A stretch of DNA of 27,640 nt from Chara braunii (lineage: Eukaryota; Streptophyta; Charophyceae; Charales; Characeae): assembly GCA_003427395.1 (NCBI GenBank), contig BFEA01000740.1:458180-485819 (forward strand). The letters run 5' to 3'. A model generated the notes under the pieces. That model made no database searches. It saw only the letters and a program-made list of their open reading frames with translations, and had not been told where the DNA came from. Positions 9,566 through 19,042 of the stretch are shown in pieces. Every line of letters starts with the position of its first letter. The stretch's first letter is position 1. The position numbers and the translations under genes are program-made.

Positions 9566-9925
9566 CCTAGGCTGTAGAAACTCAAAGAGTTTCTACAGGT
9601 GTCAGAAAGAAATTGAAAGTTGGCGGTCTACAGTTTATCCCCCCTTCGCCACATAGGCTGTCGAGGGGCAAGGTTTTTGGTCATGGCCAAGCGGACTCCG
9701 TCACCTGACAATGCAAAATAGAACGCAATTTTTGAAAGGTCGCCGGGCCACTGTGGAATTTCCGTCATCTGCAGGCTGGAGGAAACTATTGCTGGAGGGC
9801 GGCTGTCGAATGTATCATTCTGACACCTGTCAAAAAAATTTTGAGCCGCAATTCTTCGAAAGTCTGTGTGGCGATGCAAAATTGTCGAAAACCTGGTTTT
9901 CTACACCCTGTGTGGGGAGCCTCCT
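9566..9925. repeat. Inverted-repeat element 3 with a terminal hairpin
   Basis: The left part begins CCTAGGCTGTAGAAACTC and folds at once into a perfect hairpin with 10-bp arms (GTAGAAACTC-AAA-GAGTTTCTAC, 9574-9596). AGGTGTCAGAA follows, and CAGGTGTCAGAA (9597-9608) is inverted as TTCTGACACCTG at 9817-9828. The right end has GAAAACCTGGTTTTC, another hairpin, then TACACCCTGTGTGGGGAGCC. The shared words (TGTAGAAA, GGCT..CCTAG) suggest an imperfect terminal repeat. No coding region. Confidence 0.4.
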
Positions 9926-9953
9926 AGTGTTGAGCTAACTGCCTTTCTTTTTG

Positions 9954-9954
<1 letters not shown>

Positions 9955-9984
<30 letters not shown>
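9955..9984 (-). repeat. Poly(T) tract, probable retroposon poly(A) tail
   Basis: There are 30 consecutive T. The flanking 9985-10112 has no clear Pol III boxes, but it contains the hairpin GCTGAG-AACCGG-CTCAGC and the word GGCTCAGCGTCCCTCC. A close relative, GGTTCAGCGTCCTTCC, recurs at about 11175-11190 behind the next poly(T) tract. The two may be 3' ends of the same unrecognised retroposon read on the minus strand. Confidence 0.3.
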
Positions 9985-10127
9985 CCTGACAAAACGGACC
10001 CAGTGCCCAAGGCTGATATTACCAAATTGAATAAGAAGATTGAGGCCGGGGTCCTCACAGTCTACCCGGAGAAACCGGACCAAACAAGCTGAGAACCGGC
10101 TCAGCGTCCCTCCTATGATTATGATTA

Positions 10128-10159
<32 letters not shown>

Positions 10160-10162
10160 ATG
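10128..10162 (+). repeat. Compound microsatellite (TGC)n(TGA)n
   Basis: Eight TGC units run directly into four TGA units. Nothing indicates that it is translated. Confidence 0.8.
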
Positions 10163-11040
10163 AACTTCTACTGATTGTATGAGAAATGTGGGATAATGAT
10201 ACTAATGATGATGAAGATTAGTATGTGAAGAATTTTAGAAGTCTATGTAGTCAGTTCAACACCTGTTTTTTTGGAATTGAGTTTTTCTTCCTTTGTTGTT
10301 ACCATCCATTGCTGACAGTTTAGGTATCAGGAATCCGTTAGTCACGGGACTGTGCGTTCTATAGAAAGACGTACTCCATCCGTGTCTGTTTCTGTCTCTT
10401 CATGTGCCCCTGAATGTGGACTTCTTCATGTTCAGGTTCACGAAGTCAACATCGGTTTGAGCTCCGCGTTCTCACCGAATGATCTTTCTCTCTCTCTCTC
10501 TCTCGCCCTGAGGCTGTCAGACCACCCAACTTTCCCAATGGACCAAGTGACACAGATCTATTGTGCTCCAGCAAAAGAAAACAAAAAATCCAAAGAAATG
10601 TTGTCACCCGACATTAAAAAATTACATTCTACTTTTCTAACGAATAAAAAAAGACAGAAAAGGTGTCACACCGTTGAGCTAGCTCAACTGAACACCCGGG
10701 GGACCTCACAAAGTGGGACTTGGCTCCGGGGACCTCACAATTCGAGCCGGAAATGCTGGGGCCAATACCCAGTTTAGGCTCAAATCAATAACTGGAAACC
10801 GGGTCCATTGTCCCATTCCTATCCATATATTTGTGAAAGCTCACTTCAAAATACACAGACAAACTTATTCCGTACCTCTATTCCGCCTGACAAAAACCTG
10901 CAGCCATCCATAGCCATAGGGAAGAAGCAAGGATAGAACCATTTGGCCAGGGCCAGTTGACCCTCCTGTGTGACCAAAGCCAAGATATTCCACTGCGCCC
11001 ATGTTTTGAGAAACCAGCGACGGGCTTTCCCTGGTGTCCT
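10163..11040. other. Non-coding stretch with a CT repeat and a 16-bp palindrome
   Basis: No convincing gene. It contains a CT repeat (about 10486-10503), GGTGT-C-ACACC followed by the perfect palindrome GTTGAGCTAGCTCAAC (10673-10688), and two direct CGGGG(G)ACCTCACAA words (10697-10736). The minus strand at 11045-10846 encodes a compact frame (TWAQWNILALVTQEGQLALA) that looks protein-like and could be mobile-element debris, but I cannot assign it. Confidence 0.35.
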
Positions 11041-11070
11041 CTGCATTTTTTTTTTTTTTTTTTTTTTTTT

Positions 11071-11155
11071 NNNNNNNNNNNNNNNNNNNNNNNNNNNNNN
11101 NNNNNNNNNNNNNNNNNNNNNNNNNNNNNNNNNNNNNNNNNNNNNNNNNNNNNNN
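11071..11155. other. Assembly gap (85 N) next to a T25 tract
   Basis: A block of Ns directly follows T25 at 11046-11070. The gap length and the base content at the junction are not reliable, and reading frames drawn across it are artefacts. The homopolymer probably caused the break. Confidence 0.95.
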
Positions 11156-11263
11156 TTGCTGCTGAAAAACAGGTTCAGCGTCCTTCCAGCGCCCTGTCTC
11201 TTGCTGGAAAGCAGGTCCAGCGTCCTCTGCCTCTGAGGAACTCTACAAAAATAACCCCTCTTG

Positions 11264-11345
11264 ATAGCTACACTGCTATCCCAGATTTGCGAAGAAACCA
11301 AGGGTACCTTGAATTCCTATTGCTGAGAACCTTCCAGCCTACTGA
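11264..11345. repeat. 82-bp repeat, copy 1 (second copy at 16612-16694)
   Basis: The segment starting ATAGCTACACTGCTATCC and containing GCGAAGAAACCAAGGGTACC recurs at 16612-16694 in the same orientation with a handful of differences. Copy 2 begins exactly at the end of element CD and stops exactly at the end of A2, so it is a remnant of an older repeat trimmed by two insertions. The identity of the parent repeat is unknown. Confidence 0.6.
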
Positions 11346-11568
11346 CTGTGGTCTGTCTGGGAACATGTCCCCTGTTCGTCCCACAGTAGTATAGAGAAGA
11401 AGATCTGACCTGACTCCACTGAGCCCGCCCACCTAAACGGGTCTTCCCAATGACGCTTAGGAACTGTGTAGATCTTCCCACTCGAAACTTCCTGTTTACT
11501 GTTTTTTTCTGTACTCAGCCATTATCAGCAGTGTCTGAACTGGTTTCTAATGGCGATATTGGATGATT

Positions 11569-12765
11569 GTGACCCTCCGATGCCAACCTCACGCCCTGCA
11601 CTGCTTTCCGGTTGGAGTGTTTTGGTTTGCGGAAAGGGGCCTGGGAAAGGCAGCAAAGATGGGGTGTGCCAAGGATTTTTGAAAATTGAGTGTGGGGACA
11701 CGGACAGAACTGAAATCCCCCGTGTTGGTCCGACTGTAGCAAGAAGAAGGTCCGTCGCCGCACGGGTTTTAAGGGAGAGAAAGGCGCGCGAGGGACTCAC
11801 GCCTATGGGAAATTCAATCCAAAAAGTATCGCTGAACTTCCCAGCGAGCCGTCGCTCTACATTTCGAGTGAAAAGGGGCAGGTACACACGTCGTATCCCG
11901 TTTGCTGATGAGGTCTCGTCGGCGTTAGCTACACAATTCCGAATCCGATGTGGAGGGCCTCAATCGAGTGGCTCTCTCTTTATGATCGTCCTCGCCACGT
12001 GTGCGGTAGTGGAAGCCCTTGGCGCGGTAACGCTCAAAGCGACGACAATCGCTGCACAGAGTGTTAGGCCAATGAGGTTCCACGACCGTCCACGGGATGA
12101 CGATCAGCTCGTTAAATTGTAACAACAACGAATAAGGAGGAAAGTGCGTATCAACAATGGCAAATCCTGCACCGACAAATCCAGAGCATCGAGTTTCTGG
12201 GGGAAAGTAGTAACGCCCACCTATCTGGGCGACGGCTTCTCGTACGTCCCACTCGCATACACGTGTCATGTCCTCGTTGTATGGGAAGGGCCGCGAGGGG
12301 AGTTCGGGAAATCGGCGCTCGGCCAGGTTGGGGCTATCAGTCCACATGGCAACCAAGACAGGTGCAGCGATTCGTCCTAATCATTCATTCGACACAATGC
12401 TCAACCTGATTTCGCATTCAACCGATCAACTCATAATCACCCTTAATATACATAACAAAGTCTCAAGCGCAGTCCACTGCATCCACGTATCGAAGTAAGA
12501 AGAGACAAATCACCATAACTCATCCATGGAGATATGATTGACGAAGGGTACGAGGGAGGAGAGGTGTAGGTCGGGGATAGAGAATAGAAGATAAGGACGC
12601 AAGAAGGTCCAGTAATCTCAGCTAGAAACTTCAATTTACTGTCGTGTGAGCGAAACTCACACTAAAAAAACATAGATTTGAGAGGAAGGGGGCGCATCCG
12701 CCATAGAATTCCGTCATGGCTTCGGGCCGTGTATTCACTCAACTTCCAATTCAAACCTCTCACCT
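11569..12765 (-). mobile_element. Element CD, 3' half (interrupted by element B)
   Basis: This minus-strand segment carries the protein gene and the 3' block (TTTTCAAAAATCCTTGGCAC, then GCGTGAGGTTGGC) and ends with GTGACC on the plus strand at 11569. Its upstream edge at 12765 meets the left end of B. The sequence there (AGTTGAGTGAATACACGGCC on the minus strand) aligns with the interior of B around 13950-13970. The matching 5' half of CD ends at 15474 on the other side of B, so the two pieces form one element of about 2.34 kb. Confidence 0.6.
11925..12347 (-). CDS. Uncharacterised element protein, subfamily B, copy CD, intact (140 aa)
   Basis: Begins ATGTGGACTGAT (Met-Trp-Thr-Asp), the start conserved in B and E; the frame stays open three codons further upstream without an ATG. 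Order: RPFPYNEDMTRVCEWDVREA (about residues 18-40), YYFPPETRCSGF, GFAIVDTHFPPYSLLLQFNE, VIPWTVVEPHWP, CSDCRRFERY, then a charged tail with RTRGEDDHKERATR and the end STSDSELCS. The CxxC pair and a third upstream Cys (in RCSGF) could bind metal, which is inference. There is no intron within the frame. The protein's own element is split by B, so the native promoter now lies more than 3 kb away on the far side of the insertion. Function unknown. Confidence 0.6.
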   Translation of the reverse strand: MWTDSPNLAERRFPELPSRPFPYNEDMTRVCEWDVREAVAQIGGRYYFPPETRCSGFVGAGFAIVDTHFPPYSLLLQFNELIVIPWTVVEPHWPNTLCSDCRRFERYRAKGFHYRTRGEDDHKERATRLRPSTSDSELCS

Positions 12766-13672
12766 GTGACGAACCACTTCACGAACCCGTGCTATCTTTC
12801 GTACCCTTTCTTTTGCTTGTATCCTACCAACCCCAGGAAAAACCCCGTTTTGATTTCTTGCTTTCAAGTGCTGCATTTTCCTTTTTTTTGAGAGCTCTTT
12901 CGACTGCTGAGTTCTGTTTTTCCTTTTGCAAAGTCGGGAAATACATGGAAAATTGCGCGCGCCTTAGCAAACGCGCTGGGAATTAGGCTCAGTAGTTGGG
13001 AACTCCGGGATAAGCGGAACTTCGACGTGTCCTTTTTGGGTGTGTAAATGTTCTTGGGCGCGTCGGGGAAAACTCTCGGAATTTTGCGTAAATACGAATA
13101 GGCGTAGGATTTTTTTTCCCGCGTCGTTTTTTTTTGCACGCGGATATGGTGATTTCAATTTTTGAATTGGGATAGAAGCAAGCTGTAACTGTTTCGGTGC
13201 CTTTTTTTTTTTTTTTTTGACGGCGTCGTGCATGCAAAAGCTTCTTCCTCTCTGTCCCCCGCATCGCTCCCTCCCGCGCCTCCCTTCCCTTCTCCCTCCT
13301 TTTTCTCTCTCCCCGTAACTGTTTTTCCTTCTCCCTCTCTCTCTCCCGCCTTGCTTTCGCGCGCCCATTTCCCTTTCTCGATCATCTGAATCTCGGACCC
13401 GTCTTGCGCCACCTCTCGCGCCTTTTCTCTTCTCACCCTCTGAGCCTGGCGTACGACGCCCAATCGATCCCCCGATAACTCCCGCTCGCCAATCAGGTGC
13501 GTGGATCGATATGACCTACCTATCGCACGACGGATCTGATTGGTTGAACCTTGAGTTCCGAGGGATCAACATGGCGTTCTCGGAGCACTCTTCTCAAAGT
13601 CTTCTCCTCCTTCTCCTCCTACACCCCCGCCTTCCCGTCGTTCTCTCCCCCTTCTATCTCCTTTCTCGCAAC

Positions 13673-13678
13673 TATAAA
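13673..13678 (+). promoter_or_regulatory. TATA box of element B
   Basis: TATAAA in ACTATAAAACC is placed as in CD (TATAAAT, minus strand 15717-15723), A1 and E, at roughly 780-910 bp from the element's 5' end. The following leader (CCGGGAAGCAGTGGCTAG) is the best conserved non-coding block between B and CD. A pyrimidine tract of about 90 bp lies directly upstream, and TAACTG words are at about 13186 and 13316. Confidence 0.5.
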
Positions 13679-14577
13679 ACCCACAAGCGTGCCTGCAAAT
13701 CTCTCTTACGTTCTCAATTCCTAAGCCAGCTTCCGGGAAGCAGTGGCTAGGCAGAGTGGATTGATGCGAGTCGGAAAGTCCTGTCGGGCTGACGATAGGT
13801 TGGCCGGTTGCGCGCTTGATCGCCACGAAGGACTGTGGGATCCGGGGGAACCGTGTCGAGTTTACAACAGCGGGGTGACGATCGCAGTGGTGGGAATTAG
13901 CATGCGACGGCCGGGATCGTCGGTGCGGATATGAGGGTTGATGATTGGAGTTGAGTGAGTGAATGGCCCGGGGCCATAGTGGGATTAACGGCGAATGCGC
14001 CTTAGTCGCGGATTGTTACCCTTGGCGTGAGTGTAAGGCGGCAACGTCGAATTTTTCTCTTTTCGGACCTTGTCATCTTCTATTTGACTCTCTCTCGCTC
14101 TCTCTGTCTCATCTTGAATGATGATGCGTCTGAATGATTGTCCCGCTCTTGAATGGAAATGAGTCGACATTCTGTGCGAAGGAACTTCTTCCGGAACTCT
14201 TCCATTAGTTTCCTGGGTAATCCTCCTACGCAAGGACCCTATTTTCTTGTCTTGTGAATGGTGAATGCCTGTGTACTGAGTGATGCGATCCATCTTTTTC
14301 TGTGCGTGTCTCATTTTTGCACCTTCCACAATGAATGCATGTAGGGAATGAGTGACTCTTTTGCTGAATAGACGATTGTCGTCGGGATTTTATTCGAGAA
14401 TGCAAGAGTGTTTAGATCCGTAGCTCTGTTTACACTGCGCATGCCATCTGCCTTATGATGCACGACATCGGCAGCCGAGTCACGAGGCGGCCCTGAGAAA
14501 CAAGGCGCCCAGGGACCAACGTTGTGTTGGGCTGATCGAACCCGTAGCCATATGCGTGATCAAGCTGATCTGTGTTT

Positions 14578-14578
<1 letters not shown>

Positions 14579-14623
<45 letters not shown>
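14579..14623. repeat. (CT)22 microsatellite
   Basis: An uninterrupted CT repeat lies in the untranslated part of element B, about 80 bp before the ATG. It ends CTCATG. It could serve as the pyrimidine tract of a 3' splice site, though no clear AG acceptor is conserved among copies. Confidence 0.9.
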
Positions 14624-14625
<2 letters not shown>

Positions 14626-14698
14626 GTCAAGAAGGATTGATTGAGTGTTGCGCGAATGATTTTTTTTTTTTAATGATGTCTCGGGATATTTGTGATTA

Positions 14699-15136
14699 AT
14701 GGATATGTGGACTGACAAGCATCCTTCGACTGGGCGCCAGCCTCCCGTATCTCCCATCCCAATGCGACCTTTTCCTTACAGTGAGGAAAGGAAACGTGTA
14801 TGCGAGTGGGACGTACGAGAAGCCGTTGCACGAATCGACGGACAGTATTACTTCCCTCCCGAAAATCTTTGTTCTGGATTCGTAGATGCGGGCTTTGTTA
14901 TTATCAATACGCACTTCCCACCTTACTCGGTATTGTTGCCATTTAACGAGTTGATCGTCATTCCGTGGACGGCAGTAGAACCCTACTGGCCTCTCACTCT
15001 GTGCACCGAATGTCAGCGTTTTGAGCGCTACGAGTCCAGAGGTTTCCACTACCGTGTGCGGAGTGAAGACGAGCATAAAGAAAGAGCCACACGGTTGAGA
15101 CCATCCACGTCGGACTCGGAACTAACCAGCGAGTGA
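14699..15136 (+). CDS. Uncharacterised element protein, subfamily B, copy B, intact (145 aa)
   Basis: Starts MDMWTDKHPS; the second Met (14705) is the one aligned with the CD and E starts. Order: MRPFPYSEERKRVCEWDVRE (about residues 21-40), YYFPPENLCSGF (51-62), GFVIINTHFPPYSVLLPFNE (66-85), VIPWTAVEPYWP, CTECQRFERYE (about 103-113), and a charged tail VRSEDEHKERATRLR ending STSDSELTSE. This is the best-preserved copy. CEW, CSGF and the CxxC pair supply four cysteines that could bind a metal ion (inference). There is no signal peptide or membrane span. It sits 3' in the element, about 1.03 kb behind the TATA box, with its stop about 340 bp before the element end. No known domain recognised. 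Confidence 0.65.
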   Translation: MDMWTDKHPSTGRQPPVSPIPMRPFPYSEERKRVCEWDVREAVARIDGQYYFPPENLCSGFVDAGFVIINTHFPPYSVLLPFNELIVIPWTAVEPYWPLTLCTECQRFERYESRGFHYRVRSEDEHKERATRLRPSTSDSELTSE

Positions 15137-15473
15137 TGACGAGATTTGATACGGAAACGAGACACGCGAAGCGTACCAAAACCTTTTTGCTCCAAACGAC
15201 GGGCGGTAGCTCGGTGGGAAGCCCGATAGTATTTTTTGGATTGAATTTGGGTCTTTCTGTTTTCGCGCCACGTTCGCGCGTGCATTCCGCGATACGTGAA
15301 ACTAACCAACTTGCTCCATCGGACCAACATGGGGGATTTCAGTTTCGTTTGTGTCCCCACACTCGATTTCCAAAAATCCTTGGCACACCCCATCTTGCTG
15401 TTTTTCTGGGCCTCTTTCCGCATGACTAACACTCCGAACGGAAGACAACACAGGGCGTGAGGTTGCGCGTCAC

Positions 15474-16611
15474 ACACCAGCACTGGTGATCCCGACCGCC
15501 ACGTGCTACTCCGCCATAGCGATTGTCACCCCGCCGACATAGTCGTTGTACGGTCTTGCCCGGATCCCACAGTCCTTCGGGCGATCCAGCGCACAACCAA
15601 CAAGACTGCAGCCCGCCCATAAGGATTCTTCGACTCGCCTTTACACACCATCTAGCCACTGCTTCCTGGAAGCTGGCCCACGAGTTGAGAGATAGATTTC
15701 CGGGAGCGCTTGAGGAATTTATAGTTGCGGAAAAGGAGGTAGATGCTAGGAAGGATTTAGACTGAGGTAGGGACTCTAGGGAGGGGTAGGGGAAGGTTCG
15801 GGGATACTCGCTCGGCGAAAGCCATATCGATCCCTTGAATCCCAGTCGTAGCCAATCAGAATCGTCGTGTAATAAGAATTTTCCTCTTACACGGCGCGTC
15901 TCCTTGGCTAGAGGGGAGGAAGAGGGAGTCGACAGAGTATTTCGGCGTGAAGATTAGAGCGGGAAGAAGAAGAGCGTGAGGGATAGCGCGGAACGAAACC
16001 AAGATTCAGACGATCAAGAAAGAGAAAAGGCGCGCGAGGCAAAGGAGAGATGGGAAATGGTTACAGAGAAAGAAGGAGCATGAGTGTGAAGAAGAGAGTG
16101 TTGTGGGTAGCGAGGGAAGCAGGGAGGGGACGTTCGCATGCATGGCGCTGACGCAAAGGCAAAAAAAAGGCACCGAGACAGTTACAACTAATTCAAAATC
16201 GACATGTACCATATCCGCGCGCAGAGTGAGCGCGGGAAAAAGTCCTATACCTATTCAGATTCTTACGAGAATTCCCGGAGTTTTCCACGACGAAGTCGAG
16301 AACATGCACGCACAAGAACGGACACGTATTCTGGAATTCCTAACCGTCGAACCAAATTCCTTCTGCGCTCGCTAAGGCGCGCGTAATTCCCATGCATTTT
16401 CGAATTGCAAAAGATAAAATTTCAAGAACCGATCCAAAAACGACGAAGGTCCCGAGAAGAACGGGTGTCCCTAATTACGAACAATGTACATGAATTCAAA
16501 AAGAGAGGCCCTGTCGGCCTGTTTGCAAGACACCAAAATTTGACAAAAAAGGTGGAGGGGGGGAGGGCGGGGGGGGGAGAGATGGCGCAGGTCCGGAAGT
16601 TGGCGCGTCAT
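15474..16611 (-). mobile_element. Element CD, 5' half (interrupted by element B)
   Basis: Read on the minus strand it begins ATGACGCGCCAACTTCC at 16611. It runs through the GCGCGCCTTAG block shared with B and a TGTAACTGT word, a TATA box (TATAAAT, 15717-15723) and the leader GGAAGCAGTGGCTAG. It then stops in the GGGATCACCAGTGCTGGTGT block where B is inserted. That block aligns with B's GGGATCGTCGGTGCGGATAT. The continuation is at 12765. This half holds no protein gene. Confidence 0.6.
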
Positions 16612-16694
16612 ATAGCTACACTACTATCCCAGATTTGCGAAGAAACCAAGGGTACCTTGAATTCCTATTGTTGAGCTTCCAACCTACCGACTAT
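16612..16694. repeat. Remnant repeat between elements CD and A2 (copy 2 of 11264-11345)
   Basis: This is the only sequence left between two elements. It shares ATAGCTACAC, ATTTGCGAAGAAACCAAGGG and TACCTTGAATTCCTATTG with copy 1, with a 3-bp gap and a few substitutions. Confidence 0.6.
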
Positions 16695-19042
16695 GTGACG
16701 CCCAACCTCACGCCCAGTGCGACTTCCTGATCGGAGTGGGATATGGGCCTGGAAGTGCGAAAAGGGGTGTGCCAAGGATTTTAGGGGAAGTGGGGGAGTC
16801 TTAAGGGTATGAATGCAATTGGGCGAATAAGGGGCGCATGCGCGAGGGAGTCAGGGTCCGATGGGGCCGGGGCACTGTGGGCGACGGTTTACGGGGAAAT
16901 CCCTCCGCGGTGGAGGCGGTCCCGAAACGTTAGGTCGTAGGGGGCCGCCACGTGGCGCGAGCCGCCGCGTACTTGGATTGGGCCTTTGGAATTTCGGAGT
17001 TCTCCGTTCGCCGCTACGTCGGCAATTCACACAAAACGTACTGGGCCAATAGGGGGCTATGGCCGGCCACGGAATGACGCTGAGTTGATGATACGGGAGA
17101 AGAAGGCGGAAAGGAGGGAAGCTGGTGGTGATGACAACAAATCCCGGGTGGGTGAAGTAGTAGGTGTGGTCGGGGGAAGGGAAATCAAAGCACCGAGGGT
17201 CGCTAGAGGTGGCGCAGTGGAATTCCCGCGGACATAGTCGATTCTCCATGTGACAGGGGTATCGCAGCCTTATGAGTTCTTTTATCCAAGGGGTGAAATA
17301 ATCCGGGTCGTAGGTGAGTCAGAGTTCCAAGATCGCGTCATGGTATCATCGTAGATGGAATAGCTCTGGCCGGGTTATCATAAGCACGCACGAGCACATG
17401 CAGGACAGGCGAACTTAGTTGCGCCTCATCGTGCTCGTACGGGTTGACGGTTCCGCTGCGAATCTTTTTGGGGTGGGCGAATCGACGCGCGGGAATGCGT
17501 GTAAGGGCGTGACTCGGATCGCGTTTACACGTGTTCTCGCACGACGTTCGTGGGGCCAGACTTCGGATCGTCTAATTGCTTCGTAAGTTTCGATTATGCA
17601 AGATGCAAACATATCACAACCTCATCGTGAGACAAGCAAAAACGAGAACGAAATCGCTATCGGGGCCAGGTCCTTATCCCATCTACAGCTGCATCAGGTT
17701 CAGGCAAAGATTCGACACAAACAAAAAGCAAGGACAGGGATTCTCAGCAAAAAGATAGACAAGCAGGCATAACATCCATACATCCATACATTCGGCAATC
17801 ATACACATAATGCAATCGGGACGGACATCGCAAGGATAAGTGTGAGCCAAAAAACCCAAGCCCAGATTCCAGAAAGCCGAAGCGAAAATAAGAACAAGCA
17901 AACCACCCGGAGCCGCAATCAAAATGTATGTACACAGATGAAGAGGGGGAAGAGACAAAGAAACAGCAAATCCACGTCCATCGACCTCAACTCTCTCCTT
18001 CTCTCTCTCCGATGCGGACAGTCCGTCGTCACGCACCAACCCACGAAGTTGTCACCCCACTTAGTCCTCCCGCACCCGTCGGATTCGCCCGTGCCCACAG
18101 TCCGTCGTGGCCCACGTCAATCCCGCGCGTTCAGCACCAGCCCGTCGGGTCGCCCAACTCCTACTCTACTCACCTCTTACTTCGCTCGTGTGCCGACCCT
18201 TCCTGATCGCGCAACCCCGAGCTTCCAACAACGGGTTAAGAGAGCTGACTAATCGCGCAGCCAAAATTTATAACGTGCATGCATGCGCGAAGAACACGGA
18301 ATTACGAGGACTTAGAGTGGGGATTAGAGAGGGAGCGCCTGCGTTCTGCATGGTCAGGCCGCGGCGTGGGGGACGTAAAGCCCTTCTCCACGCATCGATC
18401 CGAGCATGCAAGCCGTGGCTTACAAAAACTCCATCAACAGAAAGAGAAGGAGGGCGGGAAAGACAAGATGCAAAAAGGAAAACACAGTTACAATGGCGCT
18501 CGCCCCAAAATTACAGTTACACACACGATTAAGGGGGCCTACTAATCAGAATACCGTTGCAGCCGCAAAAAGAAGCACATGGAAGAAGGCGCCACGCGGC
18601 AAGAAAAAGAAAAAAAATCCTAACTATTGAATTCCTAATCCTATGTAATGCGAAGAAGCAAAAAACACAAGGTTCAGAAGGAAAGTCCGAAATTCCGAGA
18701 GCCATCGGGGACTCCACAAAATTCAAAAGGAAATTCAAAAGAACGAAGCAAATTTCCCACGCGATGCCCACGCCCAAAAGATCGAAACCGAAACGAAAGA
18801 AACGACGTCAACATTTATTAATCGCGCGCGCGCGCGGCGGCGCGCCAGACATCCATCCGACCAATCAATCAACTGGCCGTCCCAAGACACCCCCAGCTCC
18901 GTGCCTAGCCATTCATAAAAGAAGCGACGAAAAGGACGAAAAAGCGAGGACATTGATGCAATTCTCCACCGATCCCGATCTCCCAAAATTGGCCCAATCT
19001 TCCCAGCATAGGACCCCTTGTTGCAACCGCACAGAAAATCAC
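16695..19042 (-). mobile_element. Element A2: GTGACG-TIR element, subfamily A, 5' end eroded
   Basis: On the plus strand it begins GTGACGCCCAACCTCACGCC (the element's 3' end). It matches A1 throughout in inverted order: the 3' block CTAAAATCCTTGGCAC, the protein gene, AGAGGTGAGT, TATAAAT with CATGCATG, the ATTAATAAATGTTGACGTCG block, and TAGGACCCC near the 5' end. Similarity stops after AGAAAATCACGC (about 19042), some 25 bp short of the expected GGTTCGTCAC, where hairpin-rich DNA begins. The terminus may have been lost or overwritten by the 19051 hairpin. Confidence 0.6.
16851..17381 (-). pseudogene. Element protein of copy A2, subfamily A, frameshifted
   Basis: The 3' part is open (17249-16851) and encodes ENRLCPREFHCATSSDPRCF, then GFVVITTSFPPFRLLLP, VIPWPAIAPYWP, CVNC and an Arg/Pro-rich tail, closely matching A1. 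Upstream, the homologue of the A1 start (ATGATAAC, 17381) runs out of frame. The segment between it and DDTMTRS is shorter than in A1 by a number of bases not divisible by three. One further base is missing in the stretch before ACGACCCGGATTATTTCACC. The full-length protein therefore cannot be made from this copy; the Met at 17249 could give a 132-residue N-truncated form. Confidence 0.55.

Larger units (their letters stand above)
12766..15473 (+). mobile_element. Element B: complete GTGACG-TIR element, subfamily B, nested in CD
   Basis: The left end is GTGACGAACCACTTCACG and the right end GGGCGTGAGGTTGCGCGTCAC, giving a terminal repeat of GTGACG with weaker similarity inside. B sits inside CD in the opposite orientation. 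If the boundaries are taken as TGACG...CGTCA, the flanking 8-mers are CTCACCTG and CACACCAG (6 of 8 identical). Contents in order: a T/C-rich 5' region with TGTAACTGT, the TATA box at 13673, a leader with AAGCAGTGGCTAG, a roughly 1 kb untranslated or intronic stretch with a (CT)22 microsatellite, the protein gene, then the 3' block TTTCCAAAAATCCTTGGCAC. No transposase. Confidence 0.7.

Noticed and set aside
10846-11394. Frames drawn across the 85-N gap
   Set aside because: The middle is unknown sequence, so the joined proteins are artefacts. The minus-strand part at 11045-10846 looks somewhat protein-like, but I cannot place it in a family.
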